Shown: positions 19,379-30,652, counted from the stretch's first letter. The stretch is DNA of 47,838 bases from Zygnema cylindricum (GCA_037447655.1 JBBHKE010003437.1:1-47838), one strand, 5' to 3'. The notes: a model not told the origin generated them from the sequence alone. Program-made: numbers and translations.

Positions 19379-20186
19379 CAGAGGTCGCAAAAGTCAAAAA
19401 AATCATACCCGAAACCGACCGTTTTTTTTTTTTCAAAATCTGAGTAACCGACGCCCGACCGAGTTTTGTCACGCTCCAAAATTGTTAACTGTTAACCGAC
19501 CGTCGTTTACGAAAAAAAAAATTAACCGAATCTTGATTTTTCGTGACTAACCGTGCCCGCCCGTAACCGAAAAAGTACAAAATTAATCAATATACGACGG
19601 AATAAGCCAATAATTACGATTTGTCGCGTTCCTTAAGATTTGCGAAATGAATAGTGTTACTACCGTGTCAGATTTGCGACGCTTTGTCGCGTTCCCTAAG
19701 ATTTGCGAAATGAATAGTGTACTACTGTGTCAGATTTGCGACGCTTTGTCGCGTTGCCTAAGATTTGCGAAATGAATATTGTACTACCGTCTCAGATTTG
19801 AGACGCTTTGTCGCTTTCCCTAAGATTTTCGAAATGAATAGTGTTCTATCGTGTCAGATTTGCGACGCTTTGTCGCGTTCCCTTTGATTTGCGAAATAAA
19901 TAGCTTACTACAGTACCGTGTCAGATTTGCGACGCCAATCATGATGCCACGTACTTCCACGATACCAAAAGTACAAAGAACAATAATGTTGGAAAAAAAA
20001 AGTACAAAATTTTCATTTTTTTTGGTTTTTTGTTTGACCGTAACTGACCGTTTTTTCTTTTCCTGTTGAGTCAACCGACCGTAACCGCCCGACCCCCAAA
20101 ATTTGGCAACCGAATCCGTTCCGGATTTGGCGCGGGCGGTCGGTTAACGGTCGGTCACGGTTTCGGTTGACCGTTTGCGACCTCTG
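19379..20186. mobile_element. hAT-type MITE with perfect 8-bp duplication
   Basis: The left end CAGAGGTCGCAAA and right end TTTGCGACCTCTG are inverted repeats of the common hAT form. The flanks are identical: ACTCGGGG at 19371-19378 and 20187-20194. Subterminal regions are rich in CCGACCG / CGGTCGG words. The interior is mostly a minisatellite and has no transposase. A second, truncated copy ends at 34313. Confidence 0.9.
19615..19935. repeat. Minisatellite of about 61 bp inside the hAT MITE
   Basis: About five units, each with TTTGTCGCGTT, GATTTGCGAAATGAATA and GTGTCAGATTTGCGACGC. Unit lengths vary by one to three bases. There are no unique spacers, so this is not a CRISPR array. A single related unit is present in the truncated copy near 34000-34060. 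Confidence 0.8.
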
Positions 20187-20402
20187 ACTCGGGGAGAATC
20201 TTAACAATTTTACCCTAAATTGTGGAAGTTTGCTTCAGAAAGTGATGAAACCGTACATAATCCAGTAAACAACCCTAATTTTATTCGCCCTTAATTGGTG
20301 TGGTAGAGGCATTAGGAAAATGAACTTCTTGTACGGACAGGAAGATTCGACGGTTAAATCATTCAATGCATGCAAAAAACGACAAAAAATGGGAAATATG
20401 CA

Positions 20403-20593
20403 TAGTTCAGAAGTAGGTGAATGTTGTATGTATTCGGACCAATTAAAACATTCGGACCAAAAATTGGACCAATTAAAACATTCGGAGCAAAAAAAATTAT
20501 TTACACCGTCAGATTCGAACAATCGGACGGTCTCCGATCAAAGTAGCGATCTAAGAAGATCACATGAAAAGCCCATAACACAACTTACGCTAA
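20403..20593. mobile_element. MULE-like element C, inverted and truncated
   Basis: The left end ATAGTTCAGAAGTAGGTG matches the termini of elements A and B. The 93-bp unit lies in the opposite orientation, so its frame (with SSDLRRSHEKPITQLT) is open on the plus strand. A small tandem of GGACCAATTAAAACATTC occurs near 20437-20485. The other terminus is missing. Confidence 0.55.
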
Positions 20594-21270
20594 TTAAACT
20601 CACCTAAATTAGAATAATGAAAAAATTAGAATCATTTACTCTATTTGATGTCATAGAGTCGAAATTTCGAGCGACCGAATTAGAGTAATTTACTCTAATT
20701 ACGATTCGCGGTGTACAGTAGAGATGCGCATCACCTGTTGTAACGCCTCCCATTCGTCCGTACAAATTGCCCGAGTCCAGGTTCACTGCATGTATTCGCG
20801 CGCATAGTTTTGCGACGCCAAGCATAGTTTTGTACTTTTGTCGGTGCCTCGCCGCCGAAAACTCGGGTGACTGTCCATGAATGACATGAGGTCATGCTAG
20901 GTTTGAAAACCAAATCCAAAATGAAGTACAGTACTAGAACTTTGTACGAACCGTACAGGTTTGATTTCTGTACACTCTAGTTTAGTACCTCTTTCTGGAA
21001 TAAAGTACATGTAGACCTAAAAAGTTACAAACACCTAGGAGTATAAAATACCGCAGATAACCGCGCTGGCGTCCGCCAATTGGCTGTTTGTGAAAGTCAA
21101 TGCTGAGGACAGAAACATTCATAGTGTCCGGTCCGAAAATTGTCACTTTTTGGCATCGGGGTGCAAAGAATGTGGACACCTTCGTCTCTACTTTGTGAAC
21201 GCCACGCTTACAAAGGCAGCTCCCTGATTGGCTACATTTGAAAAGGTCAAACCGAGCCCACATGGACGGC

Positions 21271-21277
21271 TATAAAT
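21271..21277 (+). promoter_or_regulatory. Candidate TATA box of the SHMT gene
   Basis: TATAAAT in the context GGCTATAAATCG is the best TATA match upstream of the SHMT start. It would place transcription start near 21300 and leave an untranslated leader of about 690 bp, part of which may be an unrecognised 5' intron. Confidence 0.45.
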
Positions 21278-21458
21278 CGAGTTTCATCCTTCCGGAAGCT
21301 CTCACGACCGTCAGATCTGCGGCTAAAAATCTAGATTAAAAAGCGTACAGGTTCATCAAGAATCAAGTATGTCTGCTCTGTGCCACATGGAACCTCAGTT
21401 CCGCCGCCTCCATCCAGGTGCAGATGCACTTGGCTCCCTGCACAACACTACAGTACAC

Positions 21459-21490
21459 TACAGTACAGTACAGTACTGTACTGTACTGTA
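21459..21490. repeat. Perfect 32-bp palindrome in the SHMT leader
   Basis: Eight CAGTA/TACTG-type units form an uninterrupted perfect palindrome centred between 21474 and 21475. It could extrude as a hairpin in DNA or RNA. The same GTAC-rich wording occurs in the hAT-like elements. Confidence 0.85.
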
Positions 21491-21639
21491 ATTTAATAAT
21501 TTCCCTCCAGTCGCGTGTGCGATCGCCGTGCGAAAAGCGACGAGTTGCCAGTCGCAGAGATTTAGGCGAGCCGCTCCTGCAGCCGATGTGGTACGCGAAA
21601 AGGTAAAGGGAAGGATGCAAGCAAATTAGGGTTAGACTC

Positions 21640-21715
21640 TGCAGACAAAGAGAGAGACAAAGAGAGAGACAGAGAGAGAGACAGAGAGAGAGACAGAGAG
21701 AGAGACAGCAACAGA
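21640..21715. repeat. GAGAGACA-type short tandem repeat in the SHMT leader
   Basis: An array of GAGAGAGACA(A)A units, part of a long purine-rich leader that runs to about 21960. GA-rich leaders are common in plant genes. No function is claimed. Confidence 0.6.
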
Positions 21716-21991
21716 GAGCACGGAAAGGCACTCAAAGTAAGGCGAGTAAACCAATAAGTAAGCTTAGGACAAGACGAAGAAGACCGTACAGTTGCAAAGG
21801 AGGAAAGGAAAGAAACAACCAAAGCTAGTAAAGGACAAAATCGCAGAGACAGAGGTAGAGATAGACAAAGGAAAGGAAAGAAGGCAAGCAAAAATTTAGG
21901 CAAAGAAAGCTAGGACAAGACGGAGAATAATACGAAGACAGTGCCACAGAGGCAGAGGGGGAAGAAGAGAGACAGGGCAGCAGCAGCAACT

Positions 21992-22788
21992 ATGGCTCCC
22001 TTAGTCGGTCCTCCTCCGACCAAACCGGCTCCTCCACCTCCAGAGGCCGAGTGCCAGCTGGCGTCCTCCAGCGCCTTCCAGGTCCCGGAAAGACCGCCGC
22101 AAATGGAGGCTGTAAAGGTTTGGGGCAACCGCCCTCTCTCCGAGGTGGATCCAGACGTGTGGAATCTCATCAAGAAGGAGGAAAGGAGGCAGTGGAAAGG
22201 CTTGGAGCTCATAGCTTCGGAAAATTTCACTTCTCAGGCAGTAATGGAGGCACTAGGGAGTGCACTTATCAATAAATACTCCGAGGGTTTACCCGGAGCT
22301 CGGTACTACGGCGGAAACCAGGTCATTGATCAGATAGAGAATTTATGTAGGGAGAGAGCTCTGCAGGCTTTCCATTTGGATGCAGAGCAGTGGGGAGTCA
22401 ATGTGCAGCCGTACTCTTGTACTTCCGCAAATTTTGCAGTTTTTACGGCGCTTTTAGGGCCAAAGGATCGGATAATGGGGCTGGATTTGCCTTCAGGGGG
22501 GCATCTGAGTCACGGGTATTACACGGGAGGAGGGAAGAAGGTGTCAGGAGCATCCATTTTTTTTGAGACTCTTCCGTACAAGGTGGACCCGCAGACCGGG
22601 TACATCGACTACGGGAAGGTGGAGGAGAAGGCACTGGATTATCGGCCGCGGCTGCTTATTTGTGGAGGCAGCGCCTATCCGAGAGAGTGGGATTATGCGC
22701 GCTTCCGTAAGATTGCCGACCGCTGCGGCGCCATTCTCATGTGCGATATGGCGCACATCAGTGGCCTCGTGGCAGCGCAGGTGCCCAA

Positions 22789-22853
<65 letters not shown>

Positions 22854-25218
22854 CTCTCGCTCTCTCTTCCCCGGTGTGGAAGCTGTTTGAAGGAGTGTGC
22901 AAGCATTCCCTGATGATGATGATGATGATGTTTGAGTCAACCTCATCTACACCTGAGGTAAGTTGTTATCGGAGGTCATTCCCGGAGGCTGCATGGAAGG
23001 AAGGCATTGGAGATGCATGGCTGTACATGGCCGTACATCACTCTCTTTCTTTGATCAGGATCCATGGATTTAGGTCTATGACAGGCGCACTTGCAGAGTT
23101 ACATTTTCCACTTTCCCTTCGTTTCTCCCCAACCGTGCCCCTCTCCCTGACCAATCCTCAATCTCTCCATGTGCCTAGTTCCCATTCTCTCTTAGATATG
23201 GAAACTGTAGATATGCTATTTCCCTTCCTGTTTTGCATCATCTTCCAGAGCCAGGGTGCGAGTATCACGAGGCATGTTTGAAGCTGACCGTGGCCTCACT
23301 CGCTCGTCTTTCTGCCTGCCACGTGTTTCTCAGGAGTGCCACAGTCCTTTCAACTATGCGGATGTGGTCACAAGCACTACGCATAAAAGCTTGCGAGGCC
23401 CTCGTGCAGGAATGATCTTCTTCCGACGAGGTCTTAAACCTTTGCGAAGAGTTTCCACTCCCAACGGTTCTGATGAAGGCGCGTACTACGACTTGGAAGA
23501 CAAAATCAACTTCGCGGTGTTTCCCTCCCTCCAGGGCGGCCCTCACAACCACCACATCGCGGCTCTGGCCGTGGCTTTGAAGCAGGTCTGTTCGCCAGCA
23601 TACCGAGCCTACATGCAGCAGGTTCGGCGAAATGCCGCAGCTCTCGCCACGTGTCTCATGCAGAGAGGCTGTCGGCTTGTCACCAACGGCACCGACAACC
23701 ATTTGTTGCTTTGGGACTTGCGGCCCCTGGGGCTCACAGGTGGGCACCTCAAGTGGCTCCTCTCCTCCTTATTTTTTATGTTGTATTGTTCTTCTTTTTT
23801 AGTTTTTTTCATGGTTGTTTTTTTTTAGGTGGTTAAGGGTTCTAGTGCAGGGATTTGGAATGGTTATTAAGTCTTATTCTAGGGTTTTTTACGCAGTATT
23901 TCATGCCTGTGTTATTAGTTCTTTAGTTGATTGTTTGCACGTATCTGGCTAGGGCTACGGAGGTGTTTTTGTTCTCTCGGTTCTGGAATTTTTGACCAGA
24001 AGCTTTAAGTTTTATTAGGGTTTTTTTTGGCTGCACAGGTGCCTTATTGTTTGAGTGTTCTTTTTGTTTTGCAGGAAACCGGTTTGAAAAAGTATGCGAG
24101 TTGTGTTCGATGACTCTAAACAAGAATGCAGTTTTCGGCGATTCCAGTGCTTGTGCTCCTGGAGGTGTGAGGTTAGGTGAGGAACTGATGTCATAATTAG
24201 TCCTTACTCTTCTCCTCCTCCTCTCTTTCTTTTTCTCCCTCTCCATCTCTCTCTCCCTCTCCCTTCCCCTCTCCCTCTCCCTTCCCCTCTCCCTCTCCCT
24301 CTCTCTCTTCTTCTTCCTCTCCCTGTCTTCTCCTCTCCCTCCCTCTCCCTCCCTCTTCCTATCCTCTCCCCCTGCCTCTCCTTCTCTTTCTTCCTCTCCC
24401 TCTCCTCCCTCTCTCTCTCCCTCTCCTCCCTCTCTCTCCCTCTCTCCCTCTGCAGCAGTTGCCAGGCGCCATGTCCTCAGGCGGGGGCCTCTCTCTCCCC
24501 CTCTCTCCCACTCTCCCTCTCTCCCTCTGCCGCAGTTGCCCGGCTCATGTCCAGGCGGCCTCTCCCCTCTCGTTCCTGTCCGGCTCTCCCTCCCTCACTG
24601 CTTTCCATGTCCTCAGGCGGGGGCCCCTCTCTCTCCCTCTCTCCCTCTCTCCCTCTGCCGCAGTTTCCCGGCTCATGTCCTTAGGCGGGGGCTCCTCTCT
24701 CTCTCCCCCTCTCCCTCTGCAGCAGTTGCCCGGCTTCTGCCCTCAGGCGGGGGCCTCTCTCTTTCTCCCTCTCTCCCTCTGCAGCAGTTGCCAGGTTTAT
24801 GTCCTTAGGCGGGGGCCTCTCTCTCTCCCTCTGCAGCAGTTGCCTGGCTTCTGTCCTCAGGCGGGGGCCTCTCTCTCTCCCCCCCTCTCTCCCTCTGCTG
24901 CAATGCCCGGTTTATGTCCTAATGCGTGGTCCATCTGTCTGTTCCTCTGCAGGCACTCCGGCGATGACTTCCCGCGGCTGCAAGGAGGCGGACATGGAAA
25001 GAATCGCTGATTTTTTGGTGAAGGCGGCCCAAATCTGTCAGAAGATAGCGAGAGAGAAGCTGAAAGTGCAGCGCGAGCTCATCAAGCGTTTAGAATTTTC
25101 TCCCGAAATGGTTGATCTTAGGAACGAGGTTGAAAATTTTTCCTCAAGTTTTGACATGCCTGGTTTTGACGTGGAGCCCTTGAGAGGGAAGAGATGGCTT
25201 CAAAATGGACAGACTTGA
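21992..25218 (+). CDS. Serine hydroxymethyltransferase, plant SHM6/SHM7 type (4 exons, 520 aa)
   Basis: This PLP enzyme interconverts serine and glycine while charging tetrahydrofolate with a one-carbon unit. Exons are 21992-22780, 23334-23739, 24075-24176 and 24953-25218; all introns are GT-AG and the frame is continuous. Seen motifs: [11 protein letters not shown] (about 72-81), the YSCTSANF form that marks the plant SHM6/7 branch (141-148), [11 protein letters not shown] with the PLP-stacking His (168-178), CDMAHISGL with the PLP-pairing Asp (251-259), [15 protein letters not shown] with Schiff-base Lys281, and GGVRLG with the carboxylate-binding Arg431. The N terminus has about 40 extra Pro/Ala-rich residues, also usual for that branch; location cannot be decided. 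The start is the first ATG in frame and has A at -3 and G at +4; the frame is open further upstream but has no ATG. The gene appears intact. Confidence 0.93.
22787..22866. repeat. (TC)n(AC)n(TC)n compound microsatellite in SHMT intron 1
   Basis: Begins seven bases after the exon-1 donor: CT repeats, then about 19 AC units, then CT again. A (GAT)n run of about six units follows at 22912-22932. Pyrimidine richness next to a donor site is unusual and could affect splicing. Confidence 0.9.
24200..24950 (+). repeat. Pyrimidine tract and acceptor-like minisatellite in SHMT intron 3
   Basis: 24217-24450 is almost entirely C/T. From 24449 a unit of about 50-75 bp repeats seven times. Each unit has a CTCTCCCTCTGC tract, mostly followed by AGCAGTTGCC, and then usually GGCGGGGGCC. 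Several units therefore look like strong 3' splice sites. The true acceptor (CCTCTGCAG, ending 24952) is the last of the series. The frame of exon 4 is open backwards through the later units. Confidence 0.8.
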
Positions 25219-25294
25219 CTTTTTTTTGTTTTCCCTTATTTTTCTTTTCCATTGAAAAAATGGTATGATTATTGTTATACTACCGGGAATGTCT

Positions 25295-25304
25295 TGTAAA
25301 TAAA
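25295..25304 (+). terminator. Poly(A) signal of the SHMT gene
   Basis: TGTAAATAAA lies 77 bp after the stop codon and combines the TGTAA element with AATAAA. Position and sequence fit a plant or green-algal polyadenylation signal. Confidence 0.65.
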
Positions 25305-25439
25305 AATTTCCGATGTCAAAAATAAAAAAATAAGCGCGATGAAAGCCCATGAGAATGACGAGTATACGCCATGAGAAAATCCATGTCAGAAAAAAAAAAC
25401 TCCAATGATATTACTTGTGGAAGAATTGTAATTGAATCG

Positions 25440-26035
25440 ATTTCTTAAATGTTTATTTTTAGTGAAAGAAATTGAAAGAAATTTGAATGAATTTGAGAGG
25501 AAATTGAATTAAGTTGAAAGGAATTGAGAGAAATTGAAAAAAATTGAGTGGAAAATGGAAGGAATGGAAAGGAAGTTGGAAGAAATTGAATGGGAATTCA
25601 AAGAAGCTGTAAGGATATGTAAAAGAAATTGAAAGAAATAAAAAAAATGAAAGTTATTAAGTTAAAAGAAACTGAATTGAAATTCAAAGAAGATTGAAAG
25701 ACATTGAATGGGAATTGAGAGAATTTGAGTTGAATTTGATCAAAAGAAATGGAAGAAACTGAATGAGAAACGAATAAATATGAAAGGCAATTAAAGAAAG
25801 AAATGGAGAAAATTGAAAAAAATTGTATGGAAATTGTGCGCTGAAATTATTGTGAAAATTACGTTATTTTTGAGACGGGTGTAATTGAAAAATTGTTCAA
25901 AGAAAATTGAAAGAAAAATGAGGATAAATCGAAAGAATTATTGAAGGAAAATTGAAAGAAATGAGAGAAATGGAAGAATTTGATGAAGTTGTAGGAATTT
26001 GAAAGAAAATAGATACAAATGGGTTAAAATTGTAA
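25440..26035 (+). repeat. Degenerate GAAATTGAA-type purine-rich repeat
   Basis: About 600 bp made of AATTGAAAGAAAT-like words at irregular spacing, purine-rich on the plus strand, directly downstream of SHMT. No frame has gene-like content. Confidence 0.65.
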
Positions 26036-27080
26036 ATATCCCAGTATTTTGCCATGCATTTATTACACGAGGGATGGAGGTTTTTTTTATTTATTTTTAT
26101 CCGTGAACAACATTACAAAGAATCTTGCCAATATTCTCCAAAGGTCTTGGAGGTAACAATGACTGTTGGATATTCATTCACGAAGCATTCGCTTCATTTT
26201 TTTTTGTAAAGGTGGGCTGAAAATTATAGAGAAATTTGAGCCGCGACACGTTGGATGATGACCGTACATGTCACGATGGATAACCAATGGAATTCAAAAA
26301 ACACATGATATTTACTTGCACATGATATTTACCTTTCAAAATCCAACCGAAAACACAAAAGTGATCAAGTAACGCTCTTTCGTCATGCTATTTCTGTCAA
26401 TGCTCATGTGTCTATACTCTTTCGTCACACTATTTTTGGCAACGCTCATTCGTCACGCGGAAATGTAGGAAGCCTGAAAAAAATGAGAAAGGTGCTTGAC
26501 AAGGCGTCTGCAAAGAGTACAAACGCTGTATAGTACAATGACCTGGTCCGCAAGTACGTGGTACGCAAATGAGAATTTCAAGTTAAAGTTGGTCGGTGTC
26601 AAAAATATTTGACCAATTTCAATATCTTAGCTTACATGGTACCATCCAATTTAAGACACGTGGTTTACAAGCTACATCGTTCAAAATATAGCATCCTGTA
26701 ATGTTGGCCGTACAATTACATAAATTCTTGATGGAACATAGGCCTAATTCGGTCGCGACTTGTTTTGGCCGAAAATCATAAAATAGTGTTAGCAACACTA
26801 TTTGAAAGAGTGGACTACAACCTACCGCATATCCTTGCACAATTAGTATTATAGACTCTAATTTTGCATAAACACTAAAAAAATGATAACGTTAATAACT
26901 ATGGGCAGTGTAGTTTTTTTTTGTACCATGCGAGTTTCATATACTTACGGTATGAAGTACACATTATGTAAAGTACAGAGTTAAATACCAAAATTGCTGA
27001 TTTTAGGGCCACAAAGTTGTCGAATCTAAAGCTTGACAGGATTCTTGTGGTGTGATTAGTTTGATTATTGATATGTAATC
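26036..27080. other. Intergenic region, no gene seen
   Basis: Two short direct repeats stand out: CACATGATATTTAC twice near 26300-26330, and CTCTTTCGTCA / CTCATTCGTCACGC words at 26370-26460. Nothing else is recognised. Confidence 0.35.
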
Positions 27081-27093
27081 AGAATTCAAATGT

Positions 27094-27540
27094 GTGAAAA
27101 GAGGGAGGGAGAGGGAAAGGGAGGGATACCCGGGAGGGAGGGGGGAGGAGAGAGAGGGGGAGAGTGCGAGAGCGGGTGAGAGGGAGGGTGAGAGGAGAGG
27201 GAGAGGGAGAGGGAGAGGGAGAGGGAGAGGGAGAGGGAGAGGGAGAGGGAGAGGGAGAGGAGAGGGAGAGGGAGAGGAGAGGGAGAGGGAGAGGGAGAGG
27301 GAGAGGGAGAGGGAGAGGGAGAGGGAGAGGGAGAGGGAGAGGGAGAGGGAGAGGGAGAGGGAGAAGGAGAGGGAGAGGGAGAGGAAGAGGGAGAGGGAGA
27401 GGGAGAGGGTGCGGGAGCAGGTGAGAGGGAGGGTGAGAGGAGAGGGAGAGGTAGAGGGAGAGGGAGAGGGAGAGGGAGAGGGAGAGGGAGAGGGAGAGGG
27501 AGAGGGAGAGGGAGAGGGAGAGGGAGAGAGAAAAACATAG
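27094..27540 (+). repeat. (GGGAGA)n polypurine array
   Basis: About 450 bp of nearly uninterrupted purine, mostly perfect GGGAGA hexamers. A longer block (GTGCGRGAGCRGGTGAGAGGGAGGGTGAG) occurs at about 27166 and 27410. Every four hexamers fit the G3-N3 quadruplex pattern, and the tract is also a mirror repeat able to form triplex DNA. Long Gly-Glu/Gly-Arg or Pro-Leu frames on either strand are artefacts. Confidence 0.9.
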
Positions 27541-27719
27541 TAATCGACCGAGGGGAGAGGGAAAGAGAAAGTAAAGGGAGAGGTAAAGAGAAAGTAAAGG
27601 AGGTGTTATGCGATAGCTTTTTAATGAGCCGTCTCAGGATATGAAACCATACAGACGATGGCGAACCATTTTGACCGATTAAATATCTTCTTCTGTGATT
27701 GTTTGTTTTTCTGGGAACA

Positions 27720-29090
27720 GGTGATGAAGGAGAGAGAGGAGAGAGGGAGAGGGAGAGAGAAAGAAGGAGAGAGAGGGGAAGAATCAAACCCTTCAAAAGA
27801 CCAACTGCAAGTTTGGGAAGTTTCACGGCATGTCCTCACTCGCCAATATTGGTGTCTCTAGGTTGTTTCTCGTCCACTTGCGGTATTTGTCACAAGACAT
27901 TGGAAAAAAAAAAGAGAAAAGAAAAGAAAAGGGTGAGAAGAATGGAGCGAGGACCATTTAGAAAAAGCAAAGGTAAAAATAAAAAAATAGAGGAAAACAA
28001 AAATACACATATAGATATATGTATATAAGGGAGGGGAGGGAGGGAAGGAAAAGGAGGGGAGGGAGGGGGAGAAAGGGGAGGGAGGGAAGGGAGAAGAGGA
28101 AGGGAGAAGAGGGAGGGGAGGGGAGGGGAGGGGAGGGAAGCCAAGGGAGGGACGGGAGGGAGGGGAGGAGGAGGAGGGAGGGGAGACCAGAGCTTAGGAA
28201 AGAACGGACGAGGAGGCCCGGGAAGAGCAAGGAGCACGGAAGAGCAAGACAAGGGTTGAAGAGGGAAAGGGAAGCAAGAGGGGATGGGGAATGGGTAAGG
28301 GAAAAGAGGGAGGGATAAGGGGTAGGAGAGAGAGAGGGGAGGGGTGTCCTTATCATAGGGGAGAGAGTGAGAAGAGAGGCAATCTGAGGGGGAAATTCAG
28401 GGGAGGAGGGAGTCGGGAGGGAGTGGAGTCTGGAAGAAGGAACTGAGGGGAGGGGAGTAAAGAAAGCCGAAGTGAGCACACTGACTGATATCTCTCTCCC
28501 TTTCCCCCTCCTCTCCCTCTCTCCCACTCTCACTCAGGCTCTTTCCCTCTCCCCCCTCCTCCCTCTCCCTCTCTTTCTCCTCTCTCTCTCTCCCCTGCTC
28601 TCTCTCCCCCTCTTCTCTCTCCCCTTCTCTCTCTCTCTCTCACCCCCCCTCCCTCCTCTCCCTCCCTCCCTCCCTCCCTCCCTCCCCCCCCCTCCCACCC
28701 TCCTTCCTCCCTCCCTCCCTCCCTCCTCTCTCTCCCTCCCCCCCCCACCTTGAATGCTCCGAAGCCCTCCCTCATGTCACAGTGTAAGTGCGTTGACTCC
28801 TCCCACTCCCCCCCCGCCATCCTAATCCTCTCTTCCCCTCACTCTCCCTCTCTCTCCCTCCCCCCCAACCTTGAAGCCCCCCAGCCCCTCCCTCCTGGCC
28901 ACTTATGGTAGTTGCCGCAGTTCACCCCAGTCGTCAGCCGTGCCTCTTTCGGGGGGGGGGGGAGGGAGAGGGAGGCAGAGGAGTGAGGGAGAGAGAGAGA
29001 ATAGTGCGGGAGAGAGGAGTGAGGGAGAGAGAGGGAGAGAGGAGTGAGGGAGAGAGGGAGAAGAAGGAGGGAGAGAGAGGTATTTTCATT
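27720..29090. repeat. Alternating purine and pyrimidine low-complexity blocks
   Basis: Purine on the plus strand at about 27724-27780 and 28020-28470, pyrimidine at 28485-28880, purine again at 28945-29085. A segment with AACCTTGAAKSCYCC and CCTCCCTC is repeated near 28748 and 28868. No credible gene is present. Confidence 0.75.
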
Positions 29091-29224
29091 TTTATGGCTG
29101 ATGATTTTTTTTTTGTGGTCTACTTGTTTTTGGAGGAAAAAAAAAATAACCTTTACTTTATCGAATGGGATTATGCCCTTAGAAATCGAACATGACGTCA
29201 CTGACAGTCCCGGGATGTCCACCC

Positions 29225-29365
29225 CTGTCACGCCTTTTTAGGGTTTTTAAGGGTTTTCTTAGGGTTTTTCAGTGTATTTTTAGGGTTTTTCATGGTTTTT
29301 TAGGGTTTTTCACGGTATATCAGGGTTTTTCAGGATTTTTTCAGGGTTTTTTTGGGAAGAAGGAA
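29225..29365 (+). repeat. Degenerate telomere-like TTTTTAGGG tract
   Basis: About ten words of the form TTTTTAGGG, TTTTCAGGG and TTTTAAGGG occur in tandem at 10-20 bp spacing. This is related to the plant-type telomere word but degenerate and inside the sequence. It mirrors the tract in intron 1 of the beta-propeller gene, on the opposite strand. Confidence 0.65.
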
Positions 29366-30500
29366 AAATTAACAAAGGAACGACAAGAATGTATTTTTTA
29401 AAAAAAACGTAGAAGAGTCCATCAAAATCTTCTAGGCATTCTAATTGTTGTTCATTGTTAAAGGAGCAACCATCGTGGTTCTAAGAGCGAGGGAGAGTAC
29501 AAAAAAGAATCCCACGACGAGGGTAAATCTTACTCCCAAACTTGTTCGGATTTTGGTAATGTGTGCCGTGCGATGGCGATGAGCTACACTATTTCTTGTG
29601 CGGAGGCGGCACGTTGTTTCTGAGAGAGGACGGACCACGGAAAAATGGCGAACCGCTTGTTTGCTAAAACTTTGATGACAGTCTCTTCCACTTCCTTCCC
29701 TCTCTGCGATTTTTTTCTTTCCCCGGATAATAATACTATCCCAAGCATCAGGTAGGATCGAATACCCAACTCAATTTCTCCAAAAAAATAAAATAAAAAA
29801 AATGGGTGTGTTTGCCTTTTGCAACTTATGAAAAATAGGATTTTTTGGATGGAATTGAATGTTAAGTGTACAGAGTTTGATTTTGTCAGCTGGGGGTAGG
29901 AAGGAGAGGCTAGAGGAAGAGAGAGTGATGAGCGAGAAGGTAGGGAGTGCAGAGGGAGAGGACGGAGGAAGTACGGAGTGAGAGAGGGCGCAAGGGAACA
30001 AGGGATGGAGAGAGGTAGGGATAGGTAGGTACGGAAGCAGTCAGATAGGCTGCAGATAAAAGGGGAATGGGGAAAGGCGATGGGAGGGTGAAAAGAGAGG
30101 GAATGAGGGTAAAAGAGCGTGGAGGAGGAGAAAGGGGAGAGAAGGGGGAGAAGGAATGAGATTTGTGGAAAGAAGATGTAAGTGGAGGGGAGTGAGGGAG
30201 ATGATAGAGGCGAGATTGTGGGTACAATACTTTTTCCGACCTTCTCTTTTGCTCCCCAGTTTCCCTCGCCCCAATCTCCCTTTGTCTTCTCCTCGGTTTT
30301 TTCTCACTTTCCTTCTTTCTCTGCCTCGTTTATTCTCCTTTTTCAACATCTAACTTTTCCTTGCTATTGCTAAGCCCTTTTTAGTTTCCGGCCTAAGTTG
30401 AAAGTTTTCAAATTTCGCAGTGAAATGTTGCTTTCTAATTGCTTGTGAAATCCGTATTACAAGCGCGATTATATTTTTTTTTGCGTTCTGTAATCTGTAA
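29366..30500. other. Intergenic region, no gene seen
   Basis: Contains a purine-rich block (about 29895-30215) followed by a pyrimidine-rich block (30236-30360). No coding region is supported. Confidence 0.35.
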
Positions 30501-30652
30501 CTAACCTATTTTCAAAGGATAAAATTATTACTCGGGCACTATTTGGAACTTACTTGAAACAAAATAATCGAAAATACTAACCTATTTTCAAAGGATAAAA
30601 TTATTCTTCGAACACTATTTGGAACTTACTTGAAACAAAATAATCGAAAACA
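30501..30652. repeat. 76-bp tandem duplication
   Basis: Two adjacent units start CTAACCTATTTTCAAAGG (30501 and 30577) and differ at only a few bases, so the duplication is recent. No function is evident. Confidence 0.9.

Noticed and set aside
19615-19935. CRISPR-like regular repeats
   Set aside because: The units are directly adjacent with no unique spacers, and the DNA is eukaryotic; it is a minisatellite within a transposon.
21941-21991. Upstream in-frame extension of the SHMT start
   Set aside because: The frame is open but starts with GTG, not ATG. The first ATG, with a good context, is at 21992.
22781-23333. Read-through of SHMT exon 1 into Leu/Ser/His-Thr sequence to 23281
   Set aside because: It is intron 1 with a (TC)n(AC)n microsatellite. 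The conserved sequence resumes precisely at the acceptor 23332-23333.
27086-27826. 246-codon Pro/Leu/Ser frame on the minus strand and Gly/Glu/Arg frames on the plus strand
   Set aside because: They come from the GGGAGA array, where every frame is open. There is no domain, and composition explains them fully.
29225-29365. A true telomere or chromosome end
   Set aside because: The words are degenerate, short in total and followed by non-telomeric sequence on both sides.
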